Assembly: GCA_023389315.1 (NCBI GenBank)
Contig: JAEWEQ010000025.1
Location: 1-48,189, forward strand
Origin: Actinomycetes bacterium
GTDB lineage: Bacteria; Actinomycetota; Actinomycetes; Actinomycetales; Actinomycetaceae
Direction: 5' to 3'
Length of the DNA: 48,189 nt
Below are positions 32,237 to 38,579 of the stretch, piece by piece. The notes under the pieces are model-generated. The model saw only the letters and a program-made list of their open reading frames with translations, did not search any database and was not told the origin of the DNA. The translations under genes and the position numbers were made by a program. Positions within the stretch are counted from its first letter, which is position 1, and every line of letters starts with the position of its first letter.

Positions 32237-32554
32237 ATGGATATTGATAACCTGGCAGATAAGACCGAAGGTAAAGCCAAGGAAACCGTAGGTGCTGCCA
32301 CCGACGATAAGCCCTTGGAAACTGAAGGCAAAGCCCAGCAGGTGAAGGCCGAAGTCAGCGACAAAGCTCGTGAACTAGGCGAAAAGGCCGAGGAATCGGG
32401 TGCGGAGTTCTCCGAAAAACTGAAGGAAGCGGGAGCTGATATCAGCGAAAAAGCTTCCGAACTGGGTGGGCGCGCCAAGGAAGAGTTCGGTGAAATCGCC
32501 GGCAACGTGAAGCACGCTGCTGAGCAGATCATCGACAGCTTCCGCAACAAGTAG
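32237..32554 (+). CDS. CsbD-like / LEA-like stress protein
   Basis: 105 residues, highly charged and helical. DNLADKTEGKAKETVGAAT at the start is the CsbD signature, and the rest is a run of 11-residue-like Lys/Glu/Ala repeats (SEKLKEAGADISEKASELGG) reminiscent of LEA proteins. CsbD-like proteins rise in general stress. ATG follows GAGAGGT. It is the last gene before two hairpins that separate it from the sigma factor gene. Confidence 0.85.
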   Translation: MDIDNLADKTEGKAKETVGAATDDKPLETEGKAQQVKAEVSDKARELGEKAEESGAEFSEKLKEAGADISEKASELGGRAKEEFGEIAGNVKHAAEQIIDSFRNK

Positions 32555-32561
32555 CCAACCC

Positions 32562-32577
32562 GGTGCCAAACGGCACC
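32562..32577 (+). terminator. Small hairpin after the CsbD-like gene
   Basis: GGTGCC-AAAC-GGCACC, a perfect 6-bp stem with a 4-base loop starting eight bases after the stop. No T tract follows. It could end or trim the transcript of the Asp23 genes. Confidence 0.45.
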
Positions 32578-32598
32578 ATCGCCAGCTGGCAGCACCAG

Positions 32599-32650
32599 GC
32601 GCATAGTTGGGAGGGACGCAAATTCACGGCAGCGTCCCTCCCATATGCGC
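32599..32650 (+). promoter_or_regulatory. Long hairpin directly before the sigma factor gene
   Basis: GCGCATA (32599-32605) pairs with TATGCGC (32644-32650), and inside it GGGAGGGACGC (32609-32619) pairs with GCGTCCCTCCC (32632-32642). Together they make 18 base pairs with only a 3/1 internal loop and a 12-base top loop. It ends 19 bases before the GTG of the sigma gene, so it would sit in that gene's leader. No T tract follows. It may terminate read-through, protect the mRNA, or control sigma translation. Confidence 0.7.
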
Positions 32651-32669
32651 AACAAGAAAGAAGGAACAG

Positions 32670-33206
32670 GTGGAACGTTTAAGCGATGAAGCGCTCGTGC
32701 ACCTGAGCGTGGATGGAGACCACACCGCATTCGCGGAATTGGTGGCCCGCCACACACCCGCTATGCGCCGCTATGCAAGTTACCTCACGTCCTCGGCAAT
32801 CGACGCAGACGAAGCAGTGCAGGAAGCACTGATAACTGCCTGGCAAACCCTGGATTACCTGCGCAACCCAGCCGCCGTCCGCTCTTGGATGATGAAGATC
32901 GTGGCCCGCAAAGCCATCGACCAGGTTCGCAGCCAGCGGCCGACGCACAGCCTCGACGATATCGACGTGGAAGACCAAACTCCCACGCCCCACGCACAAG
33001 TTGAACATGCCGCCCAACTTCAGCAACTGCGCGGCGCCTTGAAAGAACTACCCGAGAACCAACGCCACGTATGGGTTTTACGTGAGATTGGCCAACTGAA
33101 CTACCAAGAAATCGCGCACTACTGCGGAGTATCGGAAGCCACCGTACGCGGCCGCCTAGCGCGCGCAAGGGAAAACATTTCCCGGCAGATGGGAGAGTGG
33201 CGATGA
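32670..33206 (+). CDS. ECF-type RNA polymerase sigma factor
   Basis: 178 residues from the GTG at 32670, which follows AAGAAGGAAC; a longer frame runs through the hairpin and is unlikely. Sigma region 2 (about 10-85: AFAELVARHTPAMRRYASYL, DADEAVQEALITAW, SWMMKIVARKAIDQVR) and region 4 (about 120-175: LPENQRHVWVLREI, NYQEIAHYCGVSEATVRGRL) are complete, with no region 3. Its stop overlaps the ATG of an anti-sigma-like gene, the usual sigma/anti-sigma pair. It probably transcribes this locus, but no target promoter can be named from the sequence. Confidence 0.9.
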   Translation: MERLSDEALVHLSVDGDHTAFAELVARHTPAMRRYASYLTSSAIDADEAVQEALITAWQTLDYLRNPAAVRSWMMKIVARKAIDQVRSQRPTHSLDDIDVEDQTPTPHAQVEHAAQLQQLRGALKELPENQRHVWVLREIGQLNYQEIAHYCGVSEATVRGRLARARENISRQMGEWR

Positions 33207-33820
33207 CCATCCTCGACTGTGGTACCCCGCTGTCAAGGCTATCGGCCTACGCGGACCTACCACCGCAAGAACGCGGCAGCGAAATGCCCAGCCTGAACCG
33301 ACACGCGGAAGGGTGCGAACACTGTCAAAACGTGCTCGCCTCCATGGATTCCGTGGCGAAATGGGCGGGAGTTTTGCGCGCCGAAACCAACGACGCACCC
33401 ACCGATCGCAAGTGGGCCAGCGACCTAATGTCGCGCCTATCCTTACCCGTTCGGGAAGGGCGAACCATCACCATTGTGGATGGTGCCGAGCAGCGACTCG
33501 CAGTGACCGAGGCCGTGTTGCGCGGACTGATCCGCTCGCGTTGCTCCAGCGAAGGTATTTTCGTGTTGGGTTCCAAGATTCGCCGCGGGGAAGAAGCTGG
33601 CGACGAAGCTGCCCACGATGCAACTGATGAAACTACCCACCCGGTGCAGGTGGCGTGCGAGGTAGCGGTCCGCTACGGATGTGTTATCCCCAGCGAAGTT
33701 GCCACCTTGCGCGAGCGCGTCTTCGACTTGATGCGTGAGCAAACCGGGTTGGATGTCTTGGCAGTGAATGTCGACGTTATCGATGTGTTTAAGGATGACT
33801 ATGGCCACGCAAAAGCCTAA
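33203..33820 (+). CDS. Zinc anti-sigma domain fused to an Asp23-like domain
   Basis: 205 residues from the ATG overlapping the sigma stop. The N-terminus holds a zinc-binding anti-sigma (ZAS) motif: Cys6, then His34-x3-Cys38-x2-Cys41 (HAEGCEHC), spaced like that of the redox-responsive RsrA. The C-terminal half (about 88-200) reads like Asp23/Gls24: ITIVDGAEQRLAVTEAVLRG, VQVACEVAVRYGCVIPSEVA, VLAVNVDVIDV. A His/Asp/Glu-rich insertion lies near 134-148. There is no membrane helix, so release of sigma would be controlled by zinc/thiol chemistry or by docking to the membrane Asp23 assembly. Confidence 0.82.
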   Translation: MTILDCGTPLSRLSAYADLPPQERGSEMPSLNRHAEGCEHCQNVLASMDSVAKWAGVLRAETNDAPTDRKWASDLMSRLSLPVREGRTITIVDGAEQRLAVTEAVLRGLIRSRCSSEGIFVLGSKIRRGEEAGDEAAHDATDETTHPVQVACEVAVRYGCVIPSEVATLRERVFDLMREQTGLDVLAVNVDVIDVFKDDYGHAKA

Positions 33821-34535
33821 GAAGAAGGAACCTAAGCAGTCGGTAGACACCAGCAACGTACCCAAGCCCGGTATGCACCTATACGTGCCCGGAGCCACCT
33901 GCGAAGATGAAGACCAACTGCCCACCCACATTGCTCCACCCGCCGCGGTGAGCGCCGAAAGTCCAGCGCAATCGGTGGGGAAGGAACGGGTAGAAACCGC
34001 CCCGACCGCGATTGACGAGGACGGTCAGCGGGCTGATCGCGACACGCGAGAGGGTGACGAGGGCGAGTCGGCGAAACCGGCCAAGCCAGCTAAGCCTGTG
34101 AAGCCTGCGGCACCCGAGACCCCGGCGAAACCGGCCAAGCCAGCCAAGCCCGTTAAACCGGCAGCCCCCAAGGCCCCGGCCGAGCCCGGTAAGGCCGTTG
34201 CGCCCGTGGAAGATGCCAAGCCTGCCCAGTGTGCCCTCGGCGGTGATGCGCTGGCCGCCACCGTTGCGACTGCGGTAATGGCGGTCGCCGGCGTGCGCCG
34301 GCTCTACCGCCCGCGCTTCATCCCCATCCCCCTCGGGAAAGGGGAAGACGGCGGTAACTACGTGCACTTGGACGCATCGCGTTCGCGCTGCCGCATCCGC
34401 TTAGGTATTCGCGCCCAAGCTCCGGTGCGCCAAATCCTCACCGACGTGGCCGCGGCGGCTCGCACCAAGCTGGAAAGCAACGGCTGGGACCAGCCGTTCG
34501 TGGAAGTTACCGCGGTGGTGTGCGAAGAGTCCTAA
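33801..34535 (+). CDS. Lys/Pro/Ala-rich linker protein with Asp23-like C-terminus
   Basis: 244 residues from the ATG at 33801 (AGGA six bases before it); an ATG at 33795 is an alternative. It overlaps the anti-sigma gene by 20 bases. The N-terminal 90 residues are charged and disordered. Residues about 90-145 are two near-copies of the unit AKPAKPAKPVKPAAP. The last 100 residues (GDALAATVATAVMAVAGVRRL, SRCRIRLGIRAQAPVRQILTDV, VEVTAVV) look like a diverged Asp23 domain. Function unknown; the basic linker could reach phosphate-rich surfaces or polymers. It is the last gene of the locus before a strong terminator. Confidence 0.72.
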   Translation: MATQKPKKKEPKQSVDTSNVPKPGMHLYVPGATCEDEDQLPTHIAPPAAVSAESPAQSVGKERVETAPTAIDEDGQRADRDTREGDEGESAKPAKPAKPVKPAAPETPAKPAKPAKPVKPAAPKAPAEPGKAVAPVEDAKPAQCALGGDALAATVATAVMAVAGVRRLYRPRFIPIPLGKGEDGGNYVHLDASRSRCRIRLGIRAQAPVRQILTDVAAAARTKLESNGWDQPFVEVTAVVCEES

Positions 34536-34547
34536 TCCAACCCCTCC

Positions 34548-34583
34548 ACTTCACCCCACTTGCTTACGCAGGTGGGGTGAAGT
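34548..34583 (+). terminator. Terminator of the Asp23/sigma locus
   Basis: ACTTCACCCCAC (34548-34559) pairs perfectly with GTGGGGTGAAGT (34572-34583) around a 12-base loop, followed by TCGTTTG. It lies 13 bases after the last stop. The following 34584-34740 contains no gene; it is A/T-richer and probably holds the dcw promoter, for which I see only TTGCCC (34678-34683) as a possible -35. Confidence 0.8.
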
Positions 34584-34740
34584 TCGTTTGTGCCCTCATC
34601 CGACGGCCGATAACGCTGGGCTATAGGCCATAACACCCCCAAAGGAAAGAAACTCCCCAATTCGCTCCACCACGAAATTGCCCGCAATGTAGCGGCAAAA
34701 TAGCGATACGCAAAAGAAAATGCGGGCCAAAACATGGCTA

Positions 34741-34770
34741 AGTGGAGGGAAGTGGAGTAAAGTGGTGGCT
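34741..34770 (+). promoter_or_regulatory. Three phased AGTGG boxes: MraZ operator
   Basis: AGTGGAGGGA, AGTGGAGTAA and AGTGGTGGCT follow each other at exactly 10-base spacing, one helical turn. A fourth AGTGG is at 34793. MraZ is known to bind short direct repeats upstream of its own gene (TGGGN type in E. coli, AAAGTG type in Mycoplasma), so this is the likely autoregulatory operator of the dcw cluster. Confidence 0.75.
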
Positions 34771-34809
34771 ACGTGACGACGAGTGTCGGATAAGTGGGGG
34801 GTGAAAACT

Positions 34810-35241
34810 GTGTTCCTTGGTACCTACGAGCCCAAGCTCGATGACAAGGGACGCCTCATCCTGCCTGCCAAATATCGGGATCAACTCAGCAACGGCGTGG
34901 TCATCACTCGCGGGCAGGACCGGTGTCTATACGCCTTCCCCACCCAAGAGTTCCAAGCCATGTTCAACCAGCTACGGCAAGCGCCCCTGAGTTCAAAACA
35001 GGCACGTGACTACGTGCGTGTGATGCTCTCTGGTGCTTGCGATGAGATCCCCGATAAACAAGGGCGCATCACCATCCCCGCTAACCTTCGCAAGTACGCC
35101 TCACTGGAAAGAGATCTCGCGGTAATCGGAGCCGGTACCCGCGTAGAAATCTGGGACGCCACCGAATGGGAAAACTACCTGCAATCCCAAGAGGAAGTGT
35201 TCTCTCAAACCGCCGACGAAATCATTCCCGGCATGTTCTAA
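34810..35241 (+). CDS. mraZ: Transcriptional regulator MraZ
   Basis: 143 residues from the GTG at 34810, which gives the family start MFLGTYEPKLDDKGRLILPA; upstream in-frame GTG codons (34801 and before) add residues that other MraZ proteins lack. Two AbrB-like SpoVT repeats are present: DDKGRLILPAKYR and DKQGRITIPANLR. MraZ forms rings and represses the dcw promoter. GGGGGGTG lies just upstream as ribosome site. Confidence 0.92.
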   Translation: MFLGTYEPKLDDKGRLILPAKYRDQLSNGVVITRGQDRCLYAFPTQEFQAMFNQLRQAPLSSKQARDYVRVMLSGACDEIPDKQGRITIPANLRKYASLERDLAVIGAGTRVEIWDATEWENYLQSQEEVFSQTADEIIPGMF

Positions 35242-35370
35242 CACCCGGTCCGCGCGGTCTCTTACCGACCCTCCGAAGCCACTTCCCCGGCGGCGGAAAA
35301 CACGGTGGGAGTCCACGCGGACCGACCATACGCCCTCGCATAGGAAACCGCAGAAAGGAGGAGGCAGCGC

Positions 35371-36399
35371 ATGGACACCGCGCCCATCACCACCCGCGCC
35401 GAAGCAACCAATATCGCTGACCTCCACATCCCGGTACTATGCGAAACCATCCTCGATCTACTGGCTCCCGTCCTCGACCAAGATGGCCCCACCACCTTGA
35501 TTGACGCCACCTTAGGAATGGGTGGTCACAGCGAAGCGATCCTGCGGCGCTTCCCCAATGTCAACGTGATCGGGATTGACCGCGACCCGGCCGCCCTTGC
35601 CCTCGCCGGCCAGCGCTTGGCTCCTTTCGGTAACCGATTCCGGACCGTACACACAACCTACGATCGCCTCGCTGACGCCACCGATGGGCCGGTGGACGCA
35701 ATCTTGATGGACTTGGGCGTGTCCTCCCTGCAACTTGACGAGGACGAACGCGGCTTTTCGTACTCCCGCCCCGCCCCCTTGGACATGCGGATGGACACCA
35801 CCGCCGACCTGACCGCCGAGCAGTTAGTGAACCAGGCCAGCGTCGACGAACTCACCCGGATTCTGCGTGAATACGGCGAAGAACGATTCGCTCGCCGCAT
35901 CGCCGCCCGCATCGTGCAGCGGCGCGAAATCCAACCACTGACGAACTCCGCGCAGCTGGCGGAACTGGTGCGCGACGCCATTCCTGCCGCCGCACGCCGC
36001 CAAGGTGGGCACCCGGCCAAACGCACCTTCCAAGCGCTGCGCATCGCTGTCAACGACGAACTGCGGATCCTGGAGCGTGCCATCCCGGCCGCCCTCACGC
36101 AGTTGAAAGTGGGAGGACGCCTGATAGTGGAGTCCTACCACTCGCTGGAAGACCGGATGGTGAAACGAGTATTCGCGGCCGGCAGCAGCGACCAGACTCC
36201 CCCCGGCCTGCCGATCGCCGCGCGGCAAACCCGGCCGCCTCTGCAGCTGGTGACCCGCAAAGCCGTGAAGGCCGGGCCGGAAGAAATAAGCCGTAACCCG
36301 CGCGCCCAGTCGGTGAGGCTGCGCGCGGTAGAAGTTTCACATCCATATCAGCCAACTCAATCAGATCAGCCACGTCCAGCAAGGAGGAAGACGCGATGA
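35371..36399 (+). CDS. rsmH: 16S rRNA m4C1402 methyltransferase RsmH
   Basis: 342 residues. SAM loop DATLGMGGHSEAIL, the acidic IGIDRDP, MDLGVSS and the C-terminal LIVESYHSLEDRMVKR block are all typical of RsmH/MraW. It methylates N4 of C1402 in the ribosomal P site. ATG after GGAGGAGG. In the 129-base gap before it GGTCCGCG (35247) and CGCGGACC (35316) form a distant inverted repeat. The stop overlaps the ftsL start. Confidence 0.95.
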   Translation: MDTAPITTRAEATNIADLHIPVLCETILDLLAPVLDQDGPTTLIDATLGMGGHSEAILRRFPNVNVIGIDRDPAALALAGQRLAPFGNRFRTVHTTYDRLADATDGPVDAILMDLGVSSLQLDEDERGFSYSRPAPLDMRMDTTADLTAEQLVNQASVDELTRILREYGEERFARRIAARIVQRREIQPLTNSAQLAELVRDAIPAAARRQGGHPAKRTFQALRIAVNDELRILERAIPAALTQLKVGGRLIVESYHSLEDRMVKRVFAAGSSDQTPPGLPIAARQTRPPLQLVTRKAVKAGPEEISRNPRAQSVRLRAVEVSHPYQPTQSDQPRPARRKTR

Positions 36400-36794
36400 G
36401 CTCTGCAGCCGTATCCCGCACCCGCCCGGTCGCGACTCCGCGAACCCGTCACAGCGTCGCCGCACCTTTGCGGGTCGTGGACCAACAGCCGTCCCAACGC
36501 GGAGCAGTGGCGTTCCTGGTCAGCGCCATCGTGGCGCTACTGGCGGTACTCACCGGGAACTTGTACCTCAACACCCAGATGGTGCAAACCTCCTACCTGA
36601 TTCATGACGCAGAGATCGAACTCGCCCGACTGCAGGAGGAGACTCAAAGTCTGGAACAGGCCCTGCAAAAGGTGTCTTCTCCGCAGCGATTGAAGCAAGC
36701 CGCCCACGCCCAAGGCATGGTTCCCAGTGGTGCCACCGGCTTCATCACCCTTTCTGACGGTACTATTGAGGGCGGACAACCCGCACGTCGTTAA
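36396..36794 (+). CDS. ftsL: FtsL-like septum protein
   Basis: 132 residues. A polar N-terminal tail, one membrane helix (about 32-52, GAVAFLVSAIVALLAVLTGN) and a short extracytoplasmic coiled coil (about 65-95, LARLQEETQSLEQALQKVSS). This is the build of FtsL, which joins FtsB/FtsQ and activates FtsW-FtsI. Sequence is poorly conserved in this family, so the call rests on build and on position between rsmH and ftsI. ATGA overlap with rsmH. Confidence 0.82.
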   Translation: MSSAAVSRTRPVATPRTRHSVAAPLRVVDQQPSQRGAVAFLVSAIVALLAVLTGNLYLNTQMVQTSYLIHDAEIELARLQEETQSLEQALQKVSSPQRLKQAAHAQGMVPSGATGFITLSDGTIEGGQPARR

Positions 36795-36805
36795 AAGGAG
36801 GCACG

Positions 36806-38572
36806 ATGAACACGGCATCGAAGCCTCACGTCCCTGTCGGCCCCAAAGTGCAGCTCGTGGCTGTGCTGGCCATGCTCGCTGCCATCTCTTTGATGCTGCT
36901 GTGGACGCAGATCATTCGCGGCCCGCAACTGGCTGAAGAGGGCCGCCTGGTGCGCACCCATTCGATCAATATTCCCGCCGAACGCGGCTCTATTGTGGAT
37001 GCCAACGGCGTGGTATTGGCACAATCGGTGGGTACCTACCACATCGCGGTGAATCAACAGAATGTGGCCCGCGCGGTGGTGTGTGAAAACCCGCAAGCAG
37101 AAGACGAGGACGAACGCGGTTGCAACCAGGTGGGCGTGGCTGCCGCCGCCAAAAAGTTAGCACCCATCTTGGAGATGGACCCGGTTGAACTCGGCGGCAA
37201 GATGGTGGGCGAGTCCACCTACGAATACTTGAAGAAGGACGTCACTCCGCAGGTGTGGCGCCAAGTGCGCGCCCTGTCCATTTACGGCATCGAATGGGAA
37301 GCTTCCTCCGAACGCGACTACCCGAACGGGTCGGTGGCCGCCACCGTCATTGGTTCTTTGAACCTCGACGGGCAGGGCATCTCCGGCTTGGAGCAAACCC
37401 AAGACCAAATAATGGGTGGCGAGGACGGTAAAGAATCCTTCGAAGTGGGCACCACTGGGCAAGTTATGCCAGGTGGCAAGGACGTGCTGGCGCAAAAACG
37501 GGACGGATCCACCGTACACACCACCTTGCGCGTCGACCTGCAATACGCCGTCGAGCAATCCCTCAACGATGCGGTGGGTCGTTTCGGTGCTGACTGGGGA
37601 GTGGCAGTGGTGCAAGAAATCGCCACTGGACGCCTGTTAGCACTGGCTGATTCCGGCAACAGCGAAATCGGGCACCAACCGCAAACCGTCCGTTCGGTGC
37701 AGTATGCGGTTGAACCCGGCTCTGTGGGCAAGGTACTGACGGTGGCGACCGCCCTCGAAAAGCAAAAAGTGACTCCCGAAACGGTGTTCTCGGTAGCGGA
37801 TCGATACACCGCCCCCAATGGGGAAACCTTCGTTGACTCCCACGGGCACGAAACCTACCCGCGCACCGTCACCGGTATCTTGGCGGAATCGTCAAACACC
37901 GGCACCGTGCACATTGGGGAGAAAGTCACGGACGCGGAACGCTACGAAACCATGACCCGCATGGGCCTGGGCGCTCCCACCGGGATCCCGCTGGCCGGTG
38001 AGTCGGGCGGTATTTTGACCAAACCCGAAGAGTGGGACGGGCGTCAACGCTACACCACCATGTTCGGGCAAGGCTACGCCGTGACCCAGCTGCAGCAAGT
38101 CGGCGTGATGGCCGCCATCGGTAACTCCGGGGTGTACCTGCCGCCGCGCCTCATCGACGGTTGGACCGCCCCTGACGGTAGCTACGAACCGGCCCCGCCG
38201 TCGCAACCGGTGCAGGCTCTGAAACCGGAAGTAGCGAAAATGCTACTCACCATGTTGGAATCGACCTCCGCTGACCAGGAAGGCACCGGCGCGGGCTACG
38301 CGGTCGATGGCTACCGCATGTCCTCGAAGACCGGTACCGCGGAACTAATAGAAAACGGGATCCTAACTGGCACCGCCACCACCGTGGCCGGCGTGGTACC
38401 GTCCGACAAACCGGTGGTGGCCGTTTCGGTGCTGCTCTACCGTCCTCGTTTAGGACCCATCTCCACCCAGTCCGCTGGTCCGCTATTCCACGAAGTGGTA
38501 ACTGACGCGATCAACAACCTGGGTATCCCGGCGTCGGCAGAACCGGCAAAACTGTACGCCACCCAGCCGTGA
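36806..38572 (+). CDS. ftsI: Septal transpeptidase FtsI (PBP3)
   Basis: 588 residues. N-terminal membrane helix (about 15-35), dimerisation domain with the AERGSIVDANG motif, and a transpeptidase domain with active Ser306 in GSVGK (SxxK), SSN near 361 and KTGT near 508. It crosslinks septal peptidoglycan with FtsW. No PASTA domain. ATG after AAAGGAGG. Confidence 0.95.
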   Translation: MNTASKPHVPVGPKVQLVAVLAMLAAISLMLLWTQIIRGPQLAEEGRLVRTHSINIPAERGSIVDANGVVLAQSVGTYHIAVNQQNVARAVVCENPQAEDEDERGCNQVGVAAAAKKLAPILEMDPVELGGKMVGESTYEYLKKDVTPQVWRQVRALSIYGIEWEASSERDYPNGSVAATVIGSLNLDGQGISGLEQTQDQIMGGEDGKESFEVGTTGQVMPGGKDVLAQKRDGSTVHTTLRVDLQYAVEQSLNDAVGRFGADWGVAVVQEIATGRLLALADSGNSEIGHQPQTVRSVQYAVEPGSVGKVLTVATALEKQKVTPETVFSVADRYTAPNGETFVDSHGHETYPRTVTGILAESSNTGTVHIGEKVTDAERYETMTRMGLGAPTGIPLAGESGGILTKPEEWDGRQRYTTMFGQGYAVTQLQQVGVMAAIGNSGVYLPPRLIDGWTAPDGSYEPAPPSQPVQALKPEVAKMLLTMLESTSADQEGTGAGYAVDGYRMSSKTGTAELIENGILTGTATTVAGVVPSDKPVVAVSVLLYRPRLGPISTQSAGPLFHEVVTDAINNLGIPASAEPAKLYATQP

Positions 38573-38579
38573 GGTGCTC

